Positions 33,311-40,686 of a stretch of DNA of 64,000 bases are shown piece by piece. The stretch is from DASZIT01 sp035948855 (GTDB lineage Bacteria; Actinomycetota; Acidimicrobiia; Acidimicrobiales; RAAP-2), in NCBI GenBank assembly GCA_035948855.1, contig DASZIT010000033.1:1-64000 (forward strand), in the 5' to 3' direction. The stretch's first letter is position 1; each line of letters opens with the position of its first letter. The notes under the pieces were generated by a model. That model was given only the letters and a program-made list of their open reading frames with translations, ran no database searches and was not told where the DNA came from. The position numbers and the translations under genes were made by a program.

Positions 33311-35026
33311 TTGAGACCTCACCGATCGAGGCCGGCAACCCTCGGGTTCGCAGGGTGGGTTGGGTGTTTGGTGTTCCTGGTGTCGGTCGGGATGGCGGTT
33401 GGTCCGGTGCCGGCGGCGGTGGCCGGGGTCCAGTCTGCCGTCCTGACGGCCACGACCTATCCGTCGATGGGATCGGTGGTGATCCCGAACCCGTTACCCA
33501 ACTTCACCGCCGCCGCCCCCGGCCCCACCAACGGGGCGCTCACCGCCACCGAGCTGGGCGCGCTGTCGTCCAACCCTCAAGTGGCCGAAGGTCAATTCAA
33601 CGTGCTGGCCAAGCAGGCCGGCTTCGGCGCCTACCTTCGGCTCTGGACCGACGCCAACGGACCCGGCAAGGGCGCCAACGACATCGTCATCACCTTGTAT
33701 CGCATTCCCAACTCACAGGACGCTGATTCATTCGCCTCGGGCTCCCAGAATCCGTACCAGCAACCCGGAGCGGCTTCCAGCTTCTCGGTACCCAGTATCC
33801 CCGGTGCCCACGGCTACACCGTTTCGATCACATCACCGACCCAGGTGACCGAACAGGTGGTGCTTTTCAAGTCCGACCCGTATGTGGCCATCGTGCAGTT
33901 GGCATCGTCGGTCGCCATCACCAACCCGGCGCCCCTCAACCCATCCGACGCCATCACCGTCAGTTATCAGCAGTACACCGCCATCCGGCATTTTTTGGGG
34001 ACTCCGGCTGGAGCCCCCTCCGGGGCCGCGACGGCAACCGCAAAGTCCGGGAGCGTCCTCCCGACGGTGCTGGCCGTCATCGCCGGCCTGGTGGTGTTGG
34101 CGGCCGTCGCCTGGATCGCCGCGGGTCCGCCCCGGGAACGGCGGCGACGACGACGTACCGCGATGTTCGCCCCTTCCCACGAGGCCCGGGTAGCCGCCCC
34201 CATCGACGTACCGGTGGCGGAAACCCGTCCGGTCCGGCTGGCCCGGGGCCCGGTGATCCGGGTGGTGGAGGTCGACCCGGGGACGGGGTCGGTGGTGTCT
34301 CCGCCGAAGGCGGTGCCCGCCAAGGCGGCGCCCAGGCCGATGTCGGCCGCGAGGTCAGCGCCACCGCCCGCGTCCGGCGCCCGTCCGGTCCCGGTAGTGG
34401 AGCCCGAGCCCACGCCAGCCTGGACGGCGACCGAGACCGAACCCGAGGCCGAAGCACCGGTCGAAGCCGTGGTCGGGGCCCAACCCGTCTTCGAGCCGAC
34501 GATCGAGCCGGGCCCAGGAGCTGGAGCCGGGCCGGGAGCGGTTCCGGATCTCGAGCCCGAGCCGGCATTCGAAACCAAGACGGCACCGGAGTTCGAACCG
34601 ATCGTCGCGCCGGGCCCGGAGCGGTCGGCCGAGCCGTGGCTCGAGGTCCAGGCGGGGGCCCGCCTCGAGCCGGCATTCGCCCGGTTGGCGGAGCCAGACC
34701 TGGAGGAACTGGAATTGGCGGAATCGGCGGCAGCCCTGCTGGCGGCGCAGGAGCTGGCGGAACTGGGCTCGTTGGCGGAGCCGTTGTCGCTCAAAGCACC
34801 CGAGGCGATACCTGATCACGTCGTCGAGCCCCCGATGGTCCCGCCGGTCCATCCGCTCGAGGCAGGTCAGGGATCGGGCCAGACGCCGGTCGGTCGGTTC
34901 GATGACCCGGCACCGGGCACGCCCGCCGGGTGGCTACCCGACCCGTCGGGATTACCCGAGGTGCTCCGCTACTGGGACGGTCACGCCTGGACGTTCCATG
35001 TGGCCACCCGCGCAGTCAAACACTGA
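33311..35026 (+). CDS. Signal-peptide membrane protein with Pro/Ala/Glu-rich region and C-terminal DUF2510
   Basis: Unknown function, 571 residues. A signal peptide (basic start, GWVGCLVFLVSVGMAVG, AVAG) leads into an extracytoplasmic domain of about 215 residues. A second membrane helix (VLPTVLAVIAGLVVLAAVAWI) lies near residues 254-274, followed by basic ERRRRRR, so the rest should be cytoplasmic. That part is a long Pro/Ala/Glu-rich linker of about 240 residues, ending in a DUF2510 motif (GWLPDPSGLPEVLRYWDGH). TTG 33311 is 13 nt after the metH stop and is needed to include the basic n-region. DUF2510 is a short Trp/Asp/Pro motif common in actinobacterial membrane proteins. The next gene also carries DUF2510. 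Confidence 0.75.
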   Translation: MRPHRSRPATLGFAGWVGCLVFLVSVGMAVGPVPAAVAGVQSAVLTATTYPSMGSVVIPNPLPNFTAAAPGPTNGALTATELGALSSNPQVAEGQFNVLAKQAGFGAYLRLWTDANGPGKGANDIVITLYRIPNSQDADSFASGSQNPYQQPGAASSFSVPSIPGAHGYTVSITSPTQVTEQVVLFKSDPYVAIVQLASSVAITNPAPLNPSDAITVSYQQYTAIRHFLGTPAGAPSGAATATAKSGSVLPTVLAVIAGLVVLAAVAWIAAGPPRERRRRRRTAMFAPSHEARVAAPIDVPVAETRPVRLARGPVIRVVEVDPGTGSVVSPPKAVPAKAAPRPMSAARSAPPPASGARPVPVVEPEPTPAWTATETEPEAEAPVEAVVGAQPVFEPTIEPGPGAGAGPGAVPDLEPEPAFETKTAPEFEPIVAPGPERSAEPWLEVQAGARLEPAFARLAEPDLEELELAESAAALLAAQELAELGSLAEPLSLKAPEAIPDHVVEPPMVPPVHPLEAGQGSGQTPVGRFDDPAPGTPAGWLPDPSGLPEVLRYWDGHAWTFHVATRAVKH

Positions 35027-35090
35027 GGCAAACGGCCCCGGTCTCTCCCGGCACGGTGCTGCCCACCACCTGATCGGTACCGTCGCTCGG

Positions 35091-35161
35091 TAACATGAAA
35101 GGCAATGATCCTGGCGTCCGCTGCATTCGAAGCAACGACCATTCCCGGCCTTCTCCGGTGA
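35091..35161 (+). promoter_or_regulatory. Candidate promoter and 18-codon leader ORF coupled to the next gene
   Basis: TAACAT at 35091-35096 resembles a -10 box. Eight bases later an ATG at 35105 opens an 18-codon frame (MILASAAFEATTIPGLLR) whose TGA (35159-35161) overlaps GTG 35158, the likely start of the DUF2510 gene, in the GTGA arrangement used elsewhere in the window. It may be a leader peptide that couples translation. Evidence is positional only. Confidence 0.3.
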
Positions 35162-35574
35162 GCCTCGAGATTGTGGTCATCGGGGTCGCCATTGTGCTCC
35201 TGGTGATCTTGCTGGTGTGGCGGAGGACCCAGGGACCAAACCTGAAGAACCGCAGGGCGCCTTCCGAAAACTTCGATGCTGAAGCTGCACACCTTGGGAG
35301 CGGTCCCGCTGGGTTTCCGGACTCGACTGCTGCCCCTTTGGGCGAACCGACACGGTTGGCGGCGACGTGGGGTTCGGCATCCGCTCCTGGCCGACTCGGT
35401 GGTCGCCCGGCAGGTGATTTTCCATTGCCCAAGGCTGTCTCGCCTCCAGCTCCGTTCATTCCTCCGTCGGGGATACCTGAAGCCGGTTGGTTGCCCGACC
35501 CTTCCGGAGAGCCAGGGGTCCTTCGCTACTGGGACGGGACAGTATGGACGGGCCACACCGCCGAACGCAGCTGA
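35158..35574 (+). CDS. Small single-pass membrane protein with C-terminal DUF2510
   Basis: 138 residues from GTG 35158. A membrane helix starts almost at once (SLEIVVIGVAIVLLVILLVW), followed by a basic stretch and about 70 residues of Pro/Gly/Ala-rich linker. The C-terminus is a DUF2510 motif, GWLPDPSGEPGVLRYWDGT, very like that of the preceding gene. The topology matches the second half of its neighbour: helix, flexible linker, DUF2510. An in-frame ATG at 35095 would add 21 polar residues before the helix; GTG 35158 is preferred because the helix then begins near the N-terminus and it overlaps a short leader ORF. Function unknown. Confidence 0.7.
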   Translation: MSLEIVVIGVAIVLLVILLVWRRTQGPNLKNRRAPSENFDAEAAHLGSGPAGFPDSTAAPLGEPTRLAATWGSASAPGRLGGRPAGDFPLPKAVSPPAPFIPPSGIPEAGWLPDPSGEPGVLRYWDGTVWTGHTAERS

Positions 35575-35600
35575 CACCCGTCCCGGAACCCACCCGCGGA

Positions 35601-36326
35601 TCAGAGCGCCAGGGTGGCACCACCATCCACCACGATGGCCGCTCCATTGATGTAACCGGCGGGCTGTGAGCACAGAAACGCCACCACCCGGCCGAAGTCG
35701 GCCGGATCTCCCATTACCCCGGAACCTCCGAGCTCCTTCATGCGGTCGGTGGCATGAGACCCGGGACACGCCAGGTTGAGGGTGATCCCGCTCTGCTCAG
35801 CAGCCAGGTCCTGAGCCGCGGTCTTTGCCCAGGCCCACAGACCGACCCGGGCGGTGTTCGACAATGCCAACGCCGGCACCGGTTGTACCACCGAGTAGGA
35901 GGTGATGCAGCAGATCCGCCCCCAACCCCGGTCGCGCAGGACCGGGACCGCCGCCCGGACCAGCCGGATCGATGACCGGAGGTTCAGATTGAGCGCCGCA
36001 TCGAGCTGGTCTTCAGTGACGTCCAGCGATCGGGCTGGGGGCGGCCCGCCGGCGTTGGCCACCACGATGTCCAAACCCCCGAACTGATCCACCGCGGCAT
36101 CCACCAGGCGCTGGGGGGCGTCCGGATCCCCGATGTCGGCGACGAGCGTGGCCACCTCGGCACCCGAGGACCGCAGGGATTCCGCCGCCGACTCCAGGGC
36201 GTCCCGGCCCCGCGCCGACACCACCAGGCGCACCCCTTCTTCCGCCAGCGCCTGAGCGGTGGCGAACCCCAGCCCTCGTGAGCCGGCGGCCACCACTGCG
36301 ACCTTGCCGTCCAGACCCAGATCCAT
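35601..36326 (-). CDS. Atypical short-chain dehydrogenase/reductase
   Basis: Classical-size SDR (241 residues) with a good Rossmann fold: VAVVAAGSRGLGFATA at residues 9-24, LVADIGDP for the adenine-binding Asp, and VVANAGGPPPARS. The catalytic serine region is present (CCITSYSV), but the YxxxK dyad is replaced: at the expected spacing the sequence reads SNTAR (Ser and Arg). The end VMGDPADFGRVVAFLCSQPAGYINGAAIVVDGG is normal. The protein may bind NAD(P) without typical SDR chemistry, or use other residues; related divergent SDRs with SN..R are common in my recollection. Its start is 10 nt after the M24 gene's stop, so it probably shares that operon. Confidence 0.82.
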   Translation of the reverse strand: MDLGLDGKVAVVAAGSRGLGFATAQALAEEGVRLVVSARGRDALESAAESLRSSGAEVATLVADIGDPDAPQRLVDAAVDQFGGLDIVVANAGGPPPARSLDVTEDQLDAALNLNLRSSIRLVRAAVPVLRDRGWGRICCITSYSVVQPVPALALSNTARVGLWAWAKTAAQDLAAEQSGITLNLACPGSHATDRMKELGGSGVMGDPADFGRVVAFLCSQPAGYINGAAIVVDGGATLAL

Positions 36327-36336
36327 CGTCCTCGGC

Positions 36337-37503
36337 TTACGCCTCGACGACGGCCAAGCGGTGGCTGACCGTGTTCAACGACTCCGAGGACCCATCGTCG
36401 TTGATGATCACGATGTCCTCGAGCCGCATGCCGAACTGGCCGGGGACATAGATGCCCGGCTCCACCGAGAATGCGTGCCCCGGTCGCAGGGGATCGTGGT
36501 TCCCCGCCACCAGGTAAGGATCCTCGTGTTCCTCGATGCCGATGCCGTGCCCGGTTCGGTGGATGAACAGGTCTCCGTACCCGGCGTCTTCGATGATCTT
36601 TCTGGCCACCGCGTCGACGGCCTCGGCTGGGATGCCATCCCGGGCCGCGGCCACCGCCGATTGCTGGGCGGCGAGGAGGACTTCGTAGCACTCGGCCACC
36701 TGCGCGGTCGGCTCGCCGGTGACCACCGTCCGGGTGATGTCCGAGCAGTAGCCCACTTCGCCGTCGAGCGACAAGGAGCCGCCGAAGTCGCACACCACCG
36801 TCTCATTCGGCCCGATGACCCGTGACCCCGGCTCGTGATGGGGGCTGGCGGCGTTGGGCCCGCTCCCCACGATGGCGAAATTCACCTGCCGGTGGCCCTC
36901 GGCCAGCAACCGCTCACTGATGTCGCTCGACACCTCCGCTTCGCGTCGCCCGATCACCCGGATGTCGCCCCGCTGGAGCCGGTCGGCCACCCGGTCGGCG
37001 GCTCCGGAGGCCGCCCGCAATGCTTCGAGCTCACCGGCGTCTTTGACGGCCCGGATCGGCGAGGTCACCGTGGAACCCGTGATCCATTCCGCCCGAGGGA
37101 TCTCCGACTGCAGGGCGAGCACCGAGGTCGCCCACGTCCGGTCGGAGATGGCCACCCGCAACGGGCCCGGCTTGCCGCGGCCGGCAACGCGAGTGGCCAC
37201 CATCGACGCCACGATGCCGACAGGATTCTCGGCGTCCGACCACGGAAGCACCCCGAACACCTCGTCGGCCCGCGCCACCCGCGGGGCCTCGAGGCCGGGG
37301 ACCACCAGGACCGGATCCCCCCTCACCGGCAGGACCAGCATGGTGAGCCGTTCCAAGGGCATGGCCTGGTACCCCGTCAGCCAGGGAAGGTCGGCGCCCA
37401 GTGACAGCAACAGCACATCGACGTCGAGCGCTTCCATCCGCTGGCGGACCCGGGCGATCCGATCGGCCCGGGAGGCCTTGGCCGCTTCCGGGAGGTCGGT
37501 CAC
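36337..37503 (-). CDS. M24 family metallopeptidase (Xaa-Pro dipeptidase-like)
   Basis: Pita-bread-fold aminopeptidase with two metals, 388 residues. An N-terminal creatinase-like domain (MEALDVDVLLLSLGADLPWLTGY and on) precedes the catalytic domain. Metal ligands are the Asp in VVCDFGGS, the Asp in CSDITRTVV, the His in HRTGHGIGIEEHEDP, the Glu in SVEPGIYVPG and the Glu in MRLEDIVI, all in place. This suggests Xaa-Pro dipeptidase (PepQ) activity. GTG 37503 is chosen because it overlaps the LipBA stop by 4 nt (GTGA); the frame is open for 63 more codons only as a shadow. It is followed closely by the atypical SDR. Confidence 0.9.
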   Translation of the reverse strand: MTDLPEAAKASRADRIARVRQRMEALDVDVLLLSLGADLPWLTGYQAMPLERLTMLVLPVRGDPVLVVPGLEAPRVARADEVFGVLPWSDAENPVGIVASMVATRVAGRGKPGPLRVAISDRTWATSVLALQSEIPRAEWITGSTVTSPIRAVKDAGELEALRAASGAADRVADRLQRGDIRVIGRREAEVSSDISERLLAEGHRQVNFAIVGSGPNAASPHHEPGSRVIGPNETVVCDFGGSLSLDGEVGYCSDITRTVVTGEPTAQVAECYEVLLAAQQSAVAAARDGIPAEAVDAVARKIIEDAGYGDLFIHRTGHGIGIEEHEDPYLVAGNHDPLRPGHAFSVEPGIYVPGQFGMRLEDIVIINDDGSSESLNTVSHRLAVVEA

Positions 37504-39260
37504 AATGTCTTCACCGGGGCCGACGCCGGCACGCCGATCTCGATGGCGATACCGGCCCCGGTCGGTGACGACGACTCGGCCGCTTCCCGGGCGTGATAGC
37601 TCGACCGGGTCAGGGGCGATGCCTGCACGTGGCTGAAACCCAGGGCCATCCCCGCCTCCCTCAAGGAGTCGAACTCCTCGGGTCGCCACCACCGGGCCAC
37701 GGGCAGATGGCGTGAGCTCGGCCGCAGATACTGTCCCATCGTCACGATGTCGACTCCCATCGCCCGCAAGTCGGCCAGGGTGGCCAACACCTCGTCCTCG
37801 CGCTCTCCCATCCCGAGGATCATCCCGGACTTGGTGGTGAGGCCGGCGTCCTTGGCCCGGGCCAGCACAGCCAGGCTGCGGGCGTACCCGGCCGACGGCC
37901 GGACGGCCCTCTGGAGGCGGGCCACCGTCTCGATGTTGTGGTTCAGGACGTCCGGGCGCGCATCGAAGACCGTGCGCAGGGAGGCCTCGTCTCCTTTGCA
38001 GTCGGAGATCAGTACCTCGATCGCCGTCCTCGGGGCCCGGCGTCGCACCGCGGCGATGGCGGCGGCAAAGCCCCCGGCACCACCGTCCTCGAGATCATCC
38101 CGGGCGACACAGGTGATCACCGCATGGGCCAGGCCCATCCGGGCCACCGCCTCGGCCACCCGCTCCGGCTCACCGGGATCGAGCGGGAGAGGATGACGGG
38201 TATCGACCTGGCAGAATCCACAGGCGCGGGTGCAGCGTGATCCGTTGATCATGAAGGTGGCGGTCCCGTCCGACCAGCATTCGTAGATGTTCGGGCAGCC
38301 GGCCTCTTCGCACACCGTCACCAGGTTCAGATCCCGCAGTTGGTGCCGGAGTCCCAGGTAGTCCTCGCCCATACGGGCCGGGACCCGCAACCACTCGGGC
38401 TTCCGTTCCCGGATCGGCAGCCCGGCTTCGGGATCGACGCCCGAACGCCGGAGCCGGCGATCGAGTGAGCGTTCCCCGGTCGACGGCCGGCTCAGGGCGA
38501 CCGGCACCCCGGCGACCTTGGATGGCCCGGTGGGGGCTGGCCCGCTCACCGGCGGGTCGGCACCGATGCCGTCAGTCACCCGCTGGATATCCTGCCGCGG
38601 ACCCCAGACTGCCGTTGCCGCGGTGATCACCGCGTCGGCGACCTGTTCCATGGTCGCCTCGATACCTTCGGCCGACAGCGAGGTCACCGCCTTGTCGGCG
38701 ATCCCGCAGGGCACGATGTGTTCGAACATCGACAGATCGGGATGGACGTTGAGGGCGAACCCGTGCATGGTACGACCGTGGGTGGTTCGGACTCCGATGG
38801 CGCAGATCTTGCGGGGGTTGTTCCCGGCCCCCTCGGTGCTGGCGGAAGGGTCCGTCCCGGCTTGGTGAAGGCCGACCCAGACTCCCGGATATCCGTCCAG
38901 TCTTCCGACATCATCCGGATCGAGGCCCAGCGCCGCCAGCGCGTCGATCACCACCTGCTCGACCCGTCGTACGTGGTCAGGGCCGCGATGGAGGCCGGCG
39001 CCCACGGTGACGATCGGGTAGCCCACCAGCTGACCCGGACCGTGATAGGTGACGTCTCCGCCCCGGTCGGTCTTGACCGTCTCGGCCCCGACCGACGCGG
39101 GATCGACCAGGATGTGACCGGCGTCGGCATTCGAACCCAGCGTGTACACGGGATGGTGCTCCAGCAACAGCAAGTAGTCGTCCTCGGACCGGTGGCAGAG
39201 CGACCGCTGGAGTGCCCACGCCTCCCGATACTGGACGCGTCCCAACCACCGGACCCTCAA
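37500..39260 (-). CDS. lipBA: LipB-LipA fusion: octanoyltransferase and lipoyl synthase in one chain
   Basis: One 586-residue protein predicted to do both steps of lipoate assembly. The first half (about 1-220) is LipB, which moves octanoate from acyl carrier protein to a lipoyl domain: RGGDVTYHGPGQLVGYP, the KICAIGVRTTHGRTMHGFALN lysine region split by normal spacing, and the catalytic Cys and Lys in VPCGIADKAVTSL near residue 185. The second half (about 280-586) is LipA, a radical-SAM enzyme: auxiliary cluster cysteines in CEEAGCPNIYEC (about 314-325), SAM cluster CTRACGFC (about 340-347), and terminal RSSYHA. TTG 39260 has AGAGGA 7 nt upstream; GTG 39314 is an alternative overlapping E2. 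No stop or internal start separates the halves. Confidence 0.9.
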   Translation of the reverse strand: MRVRWLGRVQYREAWALQRSLCHRSEDDYLLLLEHHPVYTLGSNADAGHILVDPASVGAETVKTDRGGDVTYHGPGQLVGYPIVTVGAGLHRGPDHVRRVEQVVIDALAALGLDPDDVGRLDGYPGVWVGLHQAGTDPSASTEGAGNNPRKICAIGVRTTHGRTMHGFALNVHPDLSMFEHIVPCGIADKAVTSLSAEGIEATMEQVADAVITAATAVWGPRQDIQRVTDGIGADPPVSGPAPTGPSKVAGVPVALSRPSTGERSLDRRLRRSGVDPEAGLPIRERKPEWLRVPARMGEDYLGLRHQLRDLNLVTVCEEAGCPNIYECWSDGTATFMINGSRCTRACGFCQVDTRHPLPLDPGEPERVAEAVARMGLAHAVITCVARDDLEDGGAGGFAAAIAAVRRRAPRTAIEVLISDCKGDEASLRTVFDARPDVLNHNIETVARLQRAVRPSAGYARSLAVLARAKDAGLTTKSGMILGMGEREDEVLATLADLRAMGVDIVTMGQYLRPSSRHLPVARWWRPEEFDSLREAGMALGFSHVQASPLTRSSYHAREAAESSSPTGAGIAIEIGVPASAPVKTL

Positions 39261-39291
39261 CGGGGATTCCTCTCGTCGGGCATGTTCTGGC

Positions 39292-40686
39292 TCAGAGCTC
39301 TCCGGCCCAGTCACGCTGGTTCAGGATGTCGGACAACCGGGACAGGAACCGGGCCACGTAGGCCCCGTCGACCGCCCGGTGGTCGAAGGTCATTGCCGCC
39401 AGTCCCACCGAGTGGATGGCGATCGACTCGCTGCCATCGGGGAGGACCACCACCACCGGCTTCCTCGACACCCCGTCGGTAGAGAGGATGCCCACCTGCG
39501 GCTGGTTGATGATCGCCCCGGTGAGCAAGGTACCGAACGGCCCGGCGTTGGTGATGGAGAAGGTGCCCCCACTGATGTCATCGGCGTTCAACCGCTTGGT
39601 GCGGGCGCGATCGGCCACATCGTGGATGCGTCGAGCCATGCCCCGGAGGGTCAGCTCTTCGGCGTGGTGCACGACGGGCACGATGAGACCCTCGTTGTCC
39701 AGGTCGACCGCGATCCCCAGATTGATGTCGTGGTGGATGATCAGCGCATCGTCCCCGACCGAGGCGTTGAGGTGGGGGAAGTCCCCCAGGGCCTCGACGG
39801 TGGCCCGGGCGGCAAAGGCCAGGTAGGTGAGGCTGAACCCCTCCTCGGTCTTGAACCTCGGACCGTGGGATCGGCGTACCTGCTCCACCCGTTCGTAGTC
39901 GATCTCCTTCACCATCAGGGTGTGGGCCGAGGTGGCCTTGGACCGGACCATGTGCTCGGCCGTGCGACGGCGAATGTTGGTGAAGGGGAGGATCTCGTCT
40001 TGCCCGTCCCCCCGGGGAACCGGGGCGGCGGAGGCCTGCGGCTGAACGGTGGGGGCCGCCGGGGCCCGGGTCGCCGCCGCCGGGGTGCCTCCCGAAGCGA
40101 TCACCGCTTCGACGTCGTCTCTGGTGATCCGGCCGCCGATACCGGTGCCCTTGACCGAGCCGGCATCGATGCTGTGTTCGCTGAGCAATTTCCGAACCAC
40201 CGGGGACAGAACCAACCCGTCCCCGGGCCGGGTATTTGCTGCCGGAGCTGACGCTGCGGGTGCCGGGGGCGGTGGTGCGGGTGCGGGTGCGGGGGGCGGA
40301 GGTGCAGGTGCCGGGGGCGGAGGCGCCGGTGCCGGGGCGGGTGCGGCCGCCGGGGGCGCAGCCGGAGCCGGCGGTGGTGGTGGCGGCGCTGGTGCGCTCG
40401 CCTCCGCGGGGGCAGTGGTCCCGGCCGGTGCTTCCGATCCGTTGGAAGACCCGCTGTCGCCGATCACCGCCAGCCGGACCCCGACGTCGACGGTGTCCCC
40501 TTCCTCGACCAGGATCTGGGTGAGGACGCCGCCGACCGGAGACGGGACCTCGGAGTCGACCTTGTCGGTGGACACCTCGAACAGCGGCTCATCCCGCTCG
40601 ACCTGGTCACCCACGGCCTTCAGCCACTTGGTGATGGTTCCTTCGGTCACCGTCTCGCCCAACTGGGGCATCGTCACGTCAGGCAA
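39292..40686 (-). CDS. 2-oxoacid dehydrogenase E2 acyltransferase
   Basis: Core acyltransferase of a pyruvate or 2-oxoglutarate dehydrogenase complex, 464 residues. A single lipoyl domain occupies residues 1-80 with lipoyl-lysine Lys42 in VSTDKVDSE. A Pro/Ala linker (about 95-155) follows, then a peripheral-subunit-binding domain (SPVVRKLLSEHSIDAGSVKG) and the catalytic domain with HRAVDGAYVARFL, the His-x3-Asp-Gly site. Many actinobacterial SucB proteins carry two lipoyl domains; this has one. TTG 40686 has AAGGGGG about 7 nt upstream and overlaps the dihydrolipoyl dehydrogenase gene end by 8 nt. The genes for E3 and LipBA flank it. Whether it serves AceE, oxoglutarate or branched-chain acids is unresolved. 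Confidence 0.9.
   Translation of the reverse strand: MPDVTMPQLGETVTEGTITKWLKAVGDQVERDEPLFEVSTDKVDSEVPSPVGGVLTQILVEEGDTVDVGVRLAVIGDSGSSNGSEAPAGTTAPAEASAPAPPPPPPAPAAPPAAAPAPAPAPPPPAPAPPPPAPAPAPPPPAPAASAPAANTRPGDGLVLSPVVRKLLSEHSIDAGSVKGTGIGGRITRDDVEAVIASGGTPAAATRAPAAPTVQPQASAAPVPRGDGQDEILPFTNIRRRTAEHMVRSKATSAHTLMVKEIDYERVEQVRRSHGPRFKTEEGFSLTYLAFAARATVEALGDFPHLNASVGDDALIIHHDINLGIAVDLDNEGLIVPVVHHAEELTLRGMARRIHDVADRARTKRLNADDISGGTFSITNAGPFGTLLTGAIINQPQVGILSTDGVSRKPVVVVLPDGSESIAIHSVGLAAMTFDHRAVDGAYVARFLSRLSDILNQRDWAGEL
40255..40400 (-). repeat. GC-rich repeat tract coding for the E2 Pro/Ala linker
   Basis: Degenerate repeats of gggggcggtgcgggtg-type sequence. In the E2 frame they encode PAPAPPPPAPAPAPP-like swinging-arm linker. 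Purine-rich on the plus strand, very low complexity, and a likely site of length variation or assembly error. Confidence 0.75.

Noticed and set aside
40255..40400. G-rich tract as a regulatory or quadruplex element
   Set aside because: It is the coding sequence of the E2 Pro/Ala linker; a structural role cannot be argued from sequence alone.
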